Shown here: positions 1-8,269 of the stretch, piece by piece | How the letters are laid out: each line of letters begins with the position of its first letter | Position numbering within the stretch: the stretch's first letter is position 1 | NCBI RefSeq assembly: GCF_007005445.1 | Contig: NZ_CP041387.1 | Span: 3,249,001 to 3,313,000, forward strand | Origin: Rhodopseudomonas palustris | GTDB lineage: Bacteria; Pseudomonadota; Alphaproteobacteria; Rhizobiales; Xanthobacteraceae | Direction: 5' to 3' | DNA length: 64,000 nt | Position numbers and translations under genes: made by a program | Notes under the pieces: model-generated | The model's database searches: none | What the model saw: the letters and a program-made list of their open reading frames with translations, nothing else | What the model was told of the DNA's origin: nothing

Positions 1-255
1 GATCTGTCGCTGCGCATCCTGATGCCGGCGTTCCTGATCTCGGAGCTGAAGCGCGCGTTCGAGATCGGCTTCCTGCTGTTCCTGCCCTTCCTGATCATCG
101 ACCTGGTGGTCGCCTCGATCCTGATGTCGATGGGCATGATGATGCTGCCGCCGGTGGTGGTGTCGCTGCCGTTCAAGCTGATCTTCTTCGTCCTGGTCGA
201 CGGCTGGTCGCTGGTCGCAGGCTCGCTGGTGCAGAGCTATTCGGGCGGCGGGTAG
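1..255 (+). CDS. fliP: Flagellar export apparatus protein FliP, C-terminal part (5' end outside window)
   Basis: The reading frame is open from base 1 and stops at 253-255, so only the last 84 residues are present. They contain the typical FliP end: [20 protein letters not shown], then two hydrophobic membrane segments ([20 protein letters not shown] and [22 protein letters not shown]). FliP is an inner-membrane core subunit of the flagellar type III export gate with FliQ, FliR and FlhB. The flagellar genes that follow agree with this. The short tail SYSGGG after the last membrane segment is normal for the family. The call is secure, but completeness and the start cannot be judged here. Confidence 0.93.
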   Translation, partial: DLSLRILMPAFLISELKRAFEIGFLLFLPFLIIDLVVASILMSMGMMMLPPVVVSLPFKLIFFVLVDGWSLVAGSLVQSYSGGG

Positions 256-350
256 TCCGCCGACATCGAAGCTGCGGATTCGCCCTCCTCTCCACGGGGC
301 ATTCCGGGTCACGCGCGAACGCGGAACCTCGGCTACGCACAACAACCCTG

Positions 351-390
351 GGATTCCGGATTCGCTCGCCTTGCGAGCGCCCCGGCATGA
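351..390. repeat. Imperfect palindromic repeat between fliP and the TPR gene
   Basis: A core inverted repeat CGCTCGC-CTT-GCGAGCG (363-379) is flanked by ATTCCGG on the left and CCCCGGCATGAC on the right. This resembles the dispersed palindromes common between genes in Bradyrhizobium and Rhodopseudomonas. It lies between the convergent ends of fliP and the TPR gene. There is no T-run, so it is not a typical intrinsic terminator, although the hairpin could slow or protect transcripts. Confidence 0.5.
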
Positions 391-412
391 CCGTGGAAGA
401 CGGCGAGGATTG

Positions 413-3400
413 CTACCGCGTCGCCTGAATGGTGCGGATCTTCGGCGGCACCTGGGGCGGTACCTGGGGCAGTACCTGGGGCAGTACCTGGGGCAGCGTG
501 CCGGTCGAGGTGAGGTCGGCGCCGGGCGGTGTGAGGCGGGCCGAGGCATCGGGGAAGCGCTGCTTCATTTCGCGCAGGAAGCCCTCCAGCGTATCGACGC
601 TGGCCGCCATCTTGGCGATTGCGGCGAACGCCGCACTGTCGCCGGCGCTCGGCTGGCTGGCAATGTCGAACGCGGCGCGATCGGCCGGGTCGGTCATCAG
701 CGGCGCGAATTTCTCGCGGAAGCGATCGAGCCCGAGGGCGTCTTCGGCGAGTGCGTAGCCGACCACGGCTCGGACCACGTCGCTCTTCTCGCCCGACGAC
801 AGCGGCGTGAAATCCTTCCAGCGATCGCCCAGATACAGCTCGATCTGCTCGGAGGCTTCGCGCCAGCGCCGCGCCGCCCAATAGATGTCCGAGCGCAGCC
901 GCAGCGCTTCGCGGCCGACGATGTTGCTGATGATGTCCAGCGCCAGATCGTGGCGGCCGATGTCGCTCTGCGCCCGCGCCTCCAGCAGCAGCCGCTGCTG
1001 GCGCAATTCGCCGGCGAGGTCGGCGATCCGCGACGAATGCAGTGCGCCGATCGCGCGGTCCGGCTTGCGGTTCATCAGATAGATCATCGCCAGCTTGGCG
1101 GCGACCTGCGCCCGCGCCGCGCCTTCGAGCCGCTTGTCGACCTGATACTGCAGCAGTTCGCTGGCCTGATCGAGCAGATCGACAGCGACCAGCCGCTCGG
1201 CGAGCCGGCGGATCATCTCGTCGCCGCGCCGGCCGATCGGCGTCAGCTCACGATACTCGTAGAACATCGCCAGCGCCTCGATCGGCGGCAGGTCGTCGCC
1301 CTTGCTGCCGAGGAAGAGCTGCGAGAACAGCGCGCGGGAATCGTCCTGGGCCTTGCGGGCTGCTTCCGAGTTCGGCGCGAGCTGGGTCGCGATCCGCGCC
1401 GCCTGCAGCGAGTCCTGATAGCGCCCGGCATCGGCGTACATCTTCGACAGCAACTGCTGAGTGTTCACCTCGAGCTGGTCGCCCCGCCAGTTCACCGACA
1501 GCCGCTCGAGGTCGGGCAGCGCCTCGGCGGGCGTCAGTTCGTCGCGCTTCAGCCGCAGCACGATGTCGCGAAACCACGCCTCGGCGGCAGCCTGCCGATC
1601 GGGCGAGGCCATCGCCTCCTTGTACTTCTTCAGCGCGTCCGGCTCGCGGCCGAGCGCCTCGTCGAGCCAGCCGCGCATCACCGTGACCTGCGGCCTGATC
1701 TCCGGCGACAGTCCGACCAGATCGAAATCCGAACTCAGCTTTGCTGCGCCGGAGTAGTCCCGAACCTCGAGCGAGGCGCGCATCGCGGCGGCCAGCACGG
1801 CGCGCTGGATGTCGAGCGGCAGTGCCGTGATGGCGAACTGCACGCTCTTCAGCTTTTCGCGGGCTTCGGCCCATTTGCCCTGCCGCGCCAGCGCCACCCC
1901 CCGCCACATCTGCGCGTCGTAGGTCGAGGCGATCGCCGGATTGGCGATGTCCTTGAGGGTCTGTTCCGATCGCCCCATCAGCGCGCTGGCCGCGGCGTGT
2001 CCCAGCATCGCCGCGGCATCTTCCTGCCCCGGCTTGCTGGTCGACAGCGCCAGATCGAGCACGCCCTTGGCTTCCGGATACAGGCCGCGCGCCATGTAGA
2101 ACCGGGCCAGATCCAGCCGGGCCGGCAGCTTGTCGTCGCCGCTCGCGGTCGATGCGGCATTGAGGCGATCGTCGAGCGACTCCTTGAAGTCGCCGGCCTG
2201 ATCCTTGGTCCATTGCCGAATATCGAAGAACGGCCGCTGGACGGAGACATCGCCGCTGGGCTCCGCCGCGGACGACAGCGTCAATCCACCGGGCCGGGTC
2301 AGCACCACCGCATCGGAGGTGGTCTCGACAGCGACGTCGTCGGATTTCAGCTCGACCACGACGCCGTGGATCGACTCCAGCAGATTGAACTCGACGAAGT
2401 TCTGCCGCTTGATGAAGCCGCGCGGCGGCGGCAGCGCCGTCACCACCGTCAGCGTGTCGCCGGCATCGGGATCGGGAAGCCGCTGCACCCGGCCCAGCGC
2501 CGGCAGCGCCACCGAGACGCTGGCGCGGGCAGGATCGGCAATGTTGCGCACCGCGGACAAAGGCTGCGAGGCCGCACGACCGGCATCGGCAAGGATCACC
2601 ATCCAGCTTTTGCCGGAGCCGTCTTCGTCACTCAACGTCGCGATCTGCGGGCGACCGAGCCGAATCCGGATCGCCTGGCCGTCGGCGAGCGGCACCCGGC
2701 TGGCATCGGCAACCACCGAGCTGCCCTCGCGGCGGATCGCCGAAAGGTCGAACGGCGCGGTGTTGTCGAGTACCAGCCACAGCACCTCGCCGCGACGGAA
2801 CAGCGCCGCCGGCGTCGGAGCTGCGAACGCGAAGGACAGATGCAGGCCGTCATTGTGCATCCGCACCTCGACCGGCCGCGCCAGGTTCGGCACCGCAGGC
2901 TTCGCAGCGGCGGCGGGCTCCGCCGGAGCAGGACCGGTTGCGGCAGGGGCGGTCTGCGGGGCTGTGACGCGCGGGGCCGCGGCTGCGACGGCAGGTCCGG
3001 CGGGCGCGGCCGCAAGCGGACTTTGGCTGGCCGGCGGTCCGGCGGGAGACGGCGTCGCCGCCGGACCGGCTGCCGATGGCGGCGGCACTGGCGCCACGGA
3101 TGATGCCACAGGCGCCGGCTGCGGCGCTGCGGGCTGAGGTGCGACGGGCGGCGGCACTGCGGGCGGCGCCGGCTTCGCGGCCTGGGTCTCGGCCGCGTCC
3201 GTCGCGGGCTTGGACGGCGCAGGCGTGGACTGCGCCGGCTTGGGCTCGACCTTGTTGCGGTCCGCCTCCGGCCTGACGCTGCTGTCCGGCTTCTGCGCCT
3301 GCAATTCCGCCTGCAGCAATCTCGGGTCGAACGGCACGAGCTCCGGCAGCTTCAGCGCCGACGGTCCCATGGTTTGCGGCGCATCGGCGGTCGACGGCTG

Positions 3401-4222
3401 AAACCCGACATCGATGATGAAGTTCTTCTCCTCGCGGAACGAATGCACGTCGGCGCCGCCGATCAGCGCGAAATCCACGGTCGAATTCTCGCCGTCGATC
3501 TTCTGCGCGATCGAGGCGACGCTCGGCGGCGATGCAAGCTGCGCATCGGCGAGATCGAAAGTCAGCGGCGTGTTGAACTGCACCGAGAGCTTGCGGTCGG
3601 TGAGGGTCGATGCCACCCGCACGTCCTGCGGCACCTCGAACACGTAGCGGACGAAGGTCGGCTGCACCGAGGTCCGCACCCGGATCGGCGGCCGCTTCTT
3701 CAGCTCGGCCGTGGCACGCTGCGCCCGCAACGCCCGCTCGGCGGCGCGCGCCCGCTCGGCCAGCTCCTTGACGACGTCCGCCGGCAGCCCCGGCGGCGCA
3801 CCGGTCCAGCTTTCGGGCAGCAGATCGACGAACAGCCGCTCACCCGCGGCCATCGCGTTGACGGTGAGCTTGCGCGTCATCGCCATGCGGATCGCATAGC
3901 CGTCCGGATCAGCCCGCGCCGAACCGATGTAACCCGGCGCGGAGTCGGCGAGCTTGTCGACCGGAATGTCGACCGGGCGCTTGAAACGGATCACCACGAT
4001 CAGTCCGGCGGTGGCGACGTCGGACTCGACGTCTTCGGCGAGCTTGATCAGCAGCCGGCCATAGCCGCCCTTGGTTTCGAAGCTGGCTTCGCCGCGCACC
4101 TGTGCTGCGGCCGGCTGCGCGCTCAGCCCGGCAGCGATCAGCAGCGCGAGCGCAAGGCAGAGCCTTGCGACGCGCCCGACCAGCGCCTGCGACCAAACTC
4201 CAGCGGCAGCCATCCGCGCCAT
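413..4222 (-). CDS. Large secreted TPR/solenoid protein next to flagellar genes
   Basis: A protein of 1269 aa if it starts at the ATG at 4222, about 10 nt after GAAAG; the ATG at 4213 is also possible. The N-terminus is a clear Sec signal peptide (LCLALALLIAAG, then AQPAAAQ), so it is periplasmic. Residues about 40-310 form a beta-rich AMIN-like region. Next comes a long Pro/Ala linker (about 330-450), another beta-rich region, then helical TPR-like repeats from about residue 680 to the end (for example YPEAKGVLDLAL, GRYQDSLQAARIATQLAPNS). The tail is a short tandem repeat of PQV[L/P]. I recognise no enzyme motif. Its position facing fliP and beside motE-fliM-fliL, plus a CtrA-type box 146 nt upstream, suggests a flagellar or envelope assembly role; this is inference. 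Confidence 0.8.
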   Translation of the reverse strand: MARMAAAGVWSQALVGRVARLCLALALLIAAGLSAQPAAAQVRGEASFETKGGYGRLLIKLAEDVESDVATAGLIVVIRFKRPVDIPVDKLADSAPGYIGSARADPDGYAIRMAMTRKLTVNAMAAGERLFVDLLPESWTGAPPGLPADVVKELAERARAAERALRAQRATAELKKRPPIRVRTSVQPTFVRYVFEVPQDVRVASTLTDRKLSVQFNTPLTFDLADAQLASPPSVASIAQKIDGENSTVDFALIGGADVHSFREEKNFIIDVGFQPSTADAPQTMGPSALKLPELVPFDPRLLQAELQAQKPDSSVRPEADRNKVEPKPAQSTPAPSKPATDAAETQAAKPAPPAVPPPVAPQPAAPQPAPVASSVAPVPPPSAAGPAATPSPAGPPASQSPLAAAPAGPAVAAAAPRVTAPQTAPAATGPAPAEPAAAAKPAVPNLARPVEVRMHNDGLHLSFAFAAPTPAALFRRGEVLWLVLDNTAPFDLSAIRREGSSVVADASRVPLADGQAIRIRLGRPQIATLSDEDGSGKSWMVILADAGRAASQPLSAVRNIADPARASVSVALPALGRVQRLPDPDAGDTLTVVTALPPPRGFIKRQNFVEFNLLESIHGVVVELKSDDVAVETTSDAVVLTRPGGLTLSSAAEPSGDVSVQRPFFDIRQWTKDQAGDFKESLDDRLNAASTASGDDKLPARLDLARFYMARGLYPEAKGVLDLALSTSKPGQEDAAAMLGHAAASALMGRSEQTLKDIANPAIASTYDAQMWRGVALARQGKWAEAREKLKSVQFAITALPLDIQRAVLAAAMRASLEVRDYSGAAKLSSDFDLVGLSPEIRPQVTVMRGWLDEALGREPDALKKYKEAMASPDRQAAAEAWFRDIVLRLKRDELTPAEALPDLERLSVNWRGDQLEVNTQQLLSKMYADAGRYQDSLQAARIATQLAPNSEAARKAQDDSRALFSQLFLGSKGDDLPPIEALAMFYEYRELTPIGRRGDEMIRRLAERLVAVDLLDQASELLQYQVDKRLEGAARAQVAAKLAMIYLMNRKPDRAIGALHSSRIADLAGELRQQRLLLEARAQSDIGRHDLALDIISNIVGREALRLRSDIYWAARRWREASEQIELYLGDRWKDFTPLSSGEKSDVVRAVVGYALAEDALGLDRFREKFAPLMTDPADRAAFDIASQPSAGDSAAFAAIAKMAASVDTLEGFLREMKQRFPDASARLTPPGADLTSTGTLPQVLPQVLPQVPPQVPPKIRTIQATR
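450..497 (-). repeat. 12-bp tandem repeat (4 units) encoding PQV[L/P]
   Basis: Four contiguous copies of ACCTGGGGC[A/G]G[T/C] read on the plus strand. On the coding minus strand they give repeated Pro-Gln-Val-Leu/Pro near the C-terminus of the TPR protein. The unit is a multiple of three, so changes in copy number would keep the frame. Such a repeat is prone to slippage and may vary between strains. Confidence 0.85.
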
Positions 4223-4670
4223 CCGTCGTGTCTTTCGGTCAACGACCCTGTCGTCTGCCGGCCCTCGGCAGTCTCGCCGCCGTCCATGATGATGCGCTTC
4301 GCGCATGCGCGTGGGCGCGGCGGAAGCGCACAGAACCGCAGCCTGCCCCACTAGGGCACAAAAGCCGTTAACGGTGGTTTAACCATCGGCGGCCGCAGCC
4401 ATTGCGGCCCGGCTGCGGCACCAAGCTACCGCCAACACAATCTGAGATTTAGATTGTCGAAATAAACACGTTTTTGGTAGCATCGACTCCCGCGGCGAGC
4501 ACGAACGCCCGAACCATCCTCACGAGCGATTGTGATCGCGATGCCCGTCCCGCCACGCCGCTTCCGGTCGCCCTGACGCGTTCTGACGACGAACCGTCGC
4601 AAACGATCGAACCTGCACTGCCCGCCGACGCGGCGCGCTCACAGACCTCACTGGCAAGCCGACCACCACC
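4223..4670. other. 448-bp divergent intergenic region
   Basis: Lies between the TPR gene (minus) and the GrlR-like gene (plus). The only clear signal is the CtrA-type box at 4368-4382, which overlaps an 11-bp palindrome TGGTTTAACCA (4375-4385). Short reading frames inside have no recognisable content. I could not place a confident -35/-10 for either gene. Confidence 0.6.
4368..4382. promoter_or_regulatory. Predicted CtrA-binding box (TTAA-N7-TTAA)
   Basis: TTAACGGTGGTTTAA followed by C is a perfect match to the alphaproteobacterial CtrA consensus TTAA-N7-TTAA. It lies 146 nt upstream of the TPR gene start and 289 nt upstream of the GrlR-like gene. CtrA controls early flagellar genes in Caulobacter and relatives, so a site here ties the TPR gene to that regulon. 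The motif is short, so chance is not excluded, but it recurs near other flagellar genes in this window. Confidence 0.6.
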
Positions 4671-5000
4671 ATGCTGCTGAAGGGACTTTATAAAGTCGAG
4701 TTCGAAACGCCGCGCCGCAAAGCCGTCGGCGTGATCTTCGCATCCGACGGCCGGCTGCACGGCGGCAGTTCGGCGTTCGCCTATATCGGCGCCTACGAAC
4801 AGAACGGCCAGTCGATCCACGGTACCGTCACGGCGCGCAGGCACACCGGCGATCCGGCGATTCAGTCGGTGTTCGGGATCGACGAGGTACGGGTGGACTT
4901 CCACGGCTCGACGATCGGCGACTACGCGCAGGTGGAAGGCATGGCGGCAGAAGCCCCGTCGCTCGGCTTCAAGGCATTGCTGACGCGGATCAGCGGGTAG
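4671..5000 (+). CDS. GrlR-like small regulatory protein
   Basis: A 109-aa protein resembling the GrlR family, known as small beta-barrel negative regulators of type III secretion in enteric pathogens. Visible hallmarks are the opening LLKGLYKVEFETP, the pattern GRLHGGSSAFAYIGAYEQNG, and a conserved GxVxARRHTGDP stretch followed by SVFGIDE. The length fits the family. The ATG has no good ribosome-binding site, so the start is moderately uncertain. It sits alone between the TPR gene and motE. A GrlR partner of the GrlA type is not visible nearby. A role in flagellar or secretion control is inference from position only. Confidence 0.65.
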   Translation: MLLKGLYKVEFETPRRKAVGVIFASDGRLHGGSSAFAYIGAYEQNGQSIHGTVTARRHTGDPAIQSVFGIDEVRVDFHGSTIGDYAQVEGMAAEAPSLGFKALLTRISG

Positions 5001-5013
5001 TCCGCCGCGCCGA

Positions 5014-5775
5014 TCACTGCCGCGGCGCCGGCCGGCCTTCGATCTTCGGCAACACCTGAACCGATGCGGCCACCGCCGCCTTGCCGGTGGCGCGGCGCGC
5101 CATTTCCACGGTCAGCTTTTCGGCGGCTTCCGCCGTCATCAGCCCGAGGATGTCGGACATCTTGCGCGGCGCGATCTGGGTAGCGATCTCGATCAGCACC
5201 GGCATTTCCAGACGATCGAAGATCTTCGCGGCGTCCTTCGGCTTCATCGACTCGTACATCGTGACGATGCCCTTGAAGCGCGCCGTCTCCGCCTCGGACT
5301 TCTCTTCGCTGGCCTTGCCGATCTGCCCCTCGGTCTCCTTCATCTCCTGGACCTTGGCCTCGATCCGCTTCTCCGCGGCCTTGAGCAGGCTCTCGCGAAT
5401 CTCGACTTCACGGGCGCGCGCCTCGATCTCCTGGCGACGCGCCTGCAGGCGCTCCAGGATGGCGCGTTCCGAGGCGGAAATCGGCGGCGTTTCCGGCTCG
5501 GCCTCGGCCGGCTTGGTCTGCTCCGGAGCCGCGACGGCGGGCTTGGGTTCTTCTTTTTTCGGCTCGCTGGGCACCGAGCCGGTGATGTCGGGATCGATCT
5601 GCTTGCGGCCGGGGAAGTTGAGGTTGTCCTGGGCCCATGACGGCTTGGTCGCGTTCGGGTCGTAGTCGAACACGTAGCCGCCATCGAGCGCCAGTCCGGC
5701 GATCTTCAGCACCGCGAGGCCGAAGATCGCGACCAACACCACCGGCAGGATGCGGATATCCCGGAATGCGTTCAT
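5014..5775 (-). CDS. motE: MotE-like flagellar motility protein
   Basis: A 253-aa protein with one N-terminal membrane segment (about residues 8-26, ILPVVLVAIFGLAVLKIAGL), a Pro/Glu-rich linker, a charged coiled coil (about 105-165, SERAILERLQARRQEIEARA onward) and a C-terminal MgtE_N-like module (YESMKPKDAAKIFDRLEMPV). This layout is that of rhizobial MotE, a periplasmic chaperone for the motor protein MotC. Its start codon overlaps the stop of the upstream DUF6468 gene by 4 nt (ATGA), making it the last gene of fliL-fliM-DUF6468-motE. The family is often annotated only as hypothetical or MgtE-like. The assignment rests on architecture and synteny. Confidence 0.8.
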   Translation of the reverse strand: MNAFRDIRILPVVLVAIFGLAVLKIAGLALDGGYVFDYDPNATKPSWAQDNLNFPGRKQIDPDITGSVPSEPKKEEPKPAVAAPEQTKPAEAEPETPPISASERAILERLQARRQEIEARAREVEIRESLLKAAEKRIEAKVQEMKETEGQIGKASEEKSEAETARFKGIVTMYESMKPKDAAKIFDRLEMPVLIEIATQIAPRKMSDILGLMTAEAAEKLTVEMARRATGKAAVAASVQVLPKIEGRPAPRQ

Positions 5776-6197
5776 GCAGCCAAGCCGTCGTGTCGCCTGC
5801 GCTCCGCGAACGCCTGCGCCGCCGCCGCGTTGGCCTGCGCCGCCGACACCGCCGGCAGGTCGCCCGCCGGCCGCGCCGCCGCAACGATCTTCGACAGCCG
5901 CCGCAGCACGTTGTCGCCTTCGCCGAGCTGCTTCTTCAACTGATCGGACAGCGCGGAGGCGGCGGCGATGTCGCGGCCGAGATTCTCGTTGACCTCACGG
6001 ACGGTGAGCTTGAGACCGCCGATTGCGCGCTCGGCGATCTCGGTGACGGTGATCAACTCGCCGATCGTCGCCTTCAACGAGGCTTCGTCCGCCTTCAGGC
6101 GCAGCAGGCGCTTGTTGAGCATCCAGCAATAGCCGATGGTGACGAGCAGCAGCACGGCGACCAGACTTTCGATCACGATTGCGAAGGTGTGGCTCAT
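5772..6197 (-). CDS. DUF6468-type flagellar-cluster membrane protein
   Basis: A 141-aa protein with one N-terminal transmembrane helix (FAIVIESLVAVLLLVTIGYC), followed by helical, coiled-coil-prone sequence (RLLRLKADEASLKATIGELI and onward) and an Ala-rich tail. It overlaps the fliM stop by 4 nt at its start and the motE start by 4 nt at its end, so the three genes are translationally coupled. Such proteins are found beside fliM in many Rhizobiales. No function is established that I know of; a role near the motor or switch complex is inference from the coupling. Confidence 0.75.
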   Translation of the reverse strand: MSHTFAIVIESLVAVLLLVTIGYCWMLNKRLLRLKADEASLKATIGELITVTEIAERAIGGLKLTVREVNENLGRDIAAASALSDQLKKQLGEGDNVLRRLSKIVAAARPAGDLPAVSAAQANAAAAQAFAERRRHDGLAA

Positions 6198-7396
6198 TGT
6201 GCCTCCATCATTTTGCTCTGCTCGTCGGTGCGCTCGAACATCGCGTAGGTGGTGAGCGGTCTGCGCAACGGCTTGGTGACGCGAATGGCGACGCGGTCTC
6301 CGACCCGGCCCATCCGGCCTTCGGTGAGCACCACGCTGCCGCAGCGTACCGCCACGGTGGCGTCGGCGCGCAATTCCAGCGGCAGGGTGTCGCCGACCTG
6401 CAGCGCCATCAATTGCCGCAGCGGCAGCTCGGCTTCGTACAGCACCGCGTCGACCGAAATGTCGGCCTGCACGATCTCGGTGGCGAGGTGGCCTTCCCAG
6501 ACCTGATCACGGCCGAATTTCTCGCCCATGAACATCTGCATCAGCACGCCGCGGATCGGCTCGATCGTGGCGTAGGGCAGCAGCAGCTCGATGTTGCCGC
6601 CGCGGTCTTCCATGTCGATGTGCAGACGGACCAGAATCGCGGCGTTGGCCGGCCGGCTGATCGCGGCGAAGCGCGGATTGGTCTCGAGCCGGTCGATCGA
6701 GAACGACACCGGCGACAGCGGACGGAACGCCTGCTCGGCGTCGGCAAGCACGACCTCGAGCAGCCGCTTCACCAGATTGGTTTCGATCGTGGTGTAGGGA
6801 CGTCCCTCGATCCGCAGCGCGGCCTGGCCGCGACGGCCGCCCAGCAGCACGTCGATCATCGAATAGATCAGGCTGGAATCGACGGTGGCGAGCCCGAAGT
6901 TCTGCCACTCCTCGGCCTTGAACACGCACAGCACCGCCGGCAGCGGAATCGAGTTCATGTAGTCGCCGAAACGCACCGAGGTGATGCGATCGAGCGAGAC
7001 TTCGACGTTGTCGGAGGTGAAGTTGCGCAGGCTGGTCGTCATCAACCGCACCAGGCGGTCGAACACGATTTCGAGCATCGGCAGACGCTCGTAGGAGACC
7101 ATCGCCGAGTCGATGATCGCCCGGATGCCGGAGTTCTCGTCGAGATGCACTTCGCCGACGCTGAAGCCGAGGAGATTGTCGATCTCCTCCTGCGACAGCA
7201 CCCGCTCGCCGCCGTTCTTGCTGCCGCCGAGATCGCGGCCGCCGTCCTCGACCATGGCGGCCCATTGCTCCGCCATCGTCCCGGTGAGTTCGTTCTCCGC
7301 TGCCGCCTTCGCCGCGGCCTCGGGATCCTCCGACGCCATGGAGGCTTCCCATTGGGCGGCAATTGCGTCCTGGTCGAGTTGGTCCTGGCCCGCCAT
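6194..7396 (-). CDS. fliM: Flagellar motor switch protein FliM
   Basis: A 400-aa protein. It carries the FliM features: LSQEEIDNLLGF near residue 70 (in other FliMs this N-terminal motif binds CheY-P), the middle CheC-like domain (IDSAMVSYERLPMLEIVFDR to the beta strands around IPLPAVLCVFKAEEW), and the C-terminal SpoA domain ending in RVTKPLRRPLTTYAMFERTD. In most FliM proteins the DNLL motif is at the very N-terminus; here about 65 acidic, Ala-rich residues precede it. The protein forms the cytoplasmic C-ring with FliG and FliN and sets rotation direction. It is co-transcribed with fliL, 7 nt upstream. Confidence 0.95.
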   Translation of the reverse strand: MAGQDQLDQDAIAAQWEASMASEDPEAAAKAAAENELTGTMAEQWAAMVEDGGRDLGGSKNGGERVLSQEEIDNLLGFSVGEVHLDENSGIRAIIDSAMVSYERLPMLEIVFDRLVRLMTTSLRNFTSDNVEVSLDRITSVRFGDYMNSIPLPAVLCVFKAEEWQNFGLATVDSSLIYSMIDVLLGGRRGQAALRIEGRPYTTIETNLVKRLLEVVLADAEQAFRPLSPVSFSIDRLETNPRFAAISRPANAAILVRLHIDMEDRGGNIELLLPYATIEPIRGVLMQMFMGEKFGRDQVWEGHLATEIVQADISVDAVLYEAELPLRQLMALQVGDTLPLELRADATVAVRCGSVVLTEGRMGRVGDRVAIRVTKPLRRPLTTYAMFERTDEQSKMMEAQ

Positions 7397-7403
7397 GGTC
7401 AGC

Positions 7404-7904
7404 TCACTGCACCAGCACTTCCTTGAACAACACGGCCGTCACCTGCGAGGGCGCGATCGCCATGTTGACCCGGCGCGTCAGTTCCTCCTTCATCCGAAAC
7501 ATCCCGACCGAACCGTTGAGGTCGCCCGAACGCAGCTCGCGCAAGTAGGTCTGAAACAGGTCGGTGATGCGCGGCATGTTCGGCTTGATCTGCTCGACCA
7601 GCTTCTCGTCCTTCACCTCGAGCACGACCTTGGCCTTGAGATACTGCACCCGTTCACCCGGCGTGCCGGCCAGGTTGACCATGATCTCCGGCACCTCGAT
7701 GAAGCTCGGCGGCTTGACCGCCTTGGCGGCTTCGGCGTGTTCCGCCTCTTTATGGTGACCGGCAGACAGAAAGAACCATGCGCCACCGCCGCCGCCGATC
7801 AGCACCAGGGCTGCGGCGGCGCCGATGATGATGAGCTTCTTCTTGCTCTTCGGCGCTGCGCCTTCGGCCGCTGCGCCTTCATCCGGTTTCTCTGGGTCCG
7901 CCAT
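7404..7904 (-). CDS. fliL: Flagellar basal body-associated protein FliL
   Basis: A 166-aa protein with an acidic and Lys-rich cytoplasmic N-terminus, one membrane anchor (KLIIIGAAAALVLIGGGGGA) and a periplasmic FliL domain: FIEVPEIMVNLAGTPGERVQ, then QYLKAKVVLEV and the C-terminal TAVLFKEVLVQ. FliL surrounds or stabilises stator units at the basal body. It is the first gene of the minus-strand operon with fliM, DUF6468 and motE. The upstream region holds a weak CtrA-like element (TAAA-N7-CTAA at 7956-7970, two mismatches). Confidence 0.92.
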   Translation of the reverse strand: MADPEKPDEGAAAEGAAPKSKKKLIIIGAAAALVLIGGGGGAWFFLSAGHHKEAEHAEAAKAVKPPSFIEVPEIMVNLAGTPGERVQYLKAKVVLEVKDEKLVEQIKPNMPRITDLFQTYLRELRSGDLNGSVGMFRMKEELTRRVNMAIAPSQVTAVLFKEVLVQ

Positions 7905-8269
7905 CGGCCGAATCGCCCGTGTGTTGCAAAAGCGAGCCGCGGCCGAGGCGAACCGTAAACGCGAGACTAACGCCGCCAGCGCCCAAGGCTCTGATCAGAC
8001 GACGCTATGGCGCAATGGTTAACGGAACCTTTCCACGGCGGTCGCGGGTAGGAAGAATTTGCCGGCCGGTATGGTCAACAAGACCTTTATTGCCGCCCTG
8101 CCGCGCCCATAAAATCGGTCAAATAACTGAAATATCGTCATCTTTCGAATTGGCACGATCCTCGCTGGATCTCCGTCGAGCCCCGCGCTTGGGAGAGCAC
8201 CTGGGGTTCGCACGATGCGCCGACGGTCTGGGAGGGCTTGGCGGCGGATCATTCAAGGGAGAACCACCG
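7905..8269. other. 365-bp divergent promoter region between fliL and flgF
   Basis: This contains the flgF sigma-54 promoter (8151-8165) and, toward fliL, a weak CtrA-like element TAAA-N7-CTAA (7956-7970). A single TTAAC half-site is at about 8019. I found no -24/-12 motif on the minus strand with the right spacing for fliL. Confidence 0.6.
8151..8165 (+). promoter_or_regulatory. Sigma-54 (RpoN) promoter of the flgF operon
   Basis: TGGCACGATCCTCGC differs from the -24/-12 consensus TGGCACG-N4-TTGC only at one position (TCGC for TTGC), and the GG-N10-GC spacing is exact. The predicted transcript would start near 8177, about 93 nt before the flgF ATG. Hook and rod genes of Caulobacter use sigma-54 with FlbD and FliX, and fliX is present in this window. 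Confidence 0.8.

Noticed and set aside
371..3103. 910-aa plus-strand open frame opposite the TPR gene
   Set aside because: It is rich in Arg, Gln and His with no domain, and runs antisense to a signal-peptide TPR protein; a GC-rich mirror frame.
7926..7938. Possible minus-strand sigma-54 promoter for fliL (GGCTCGCTTTTGC)
   Set aside because: The spacing between GG and GC is 9 nt, not 10, and the site is only about 20 nt from the ATG.
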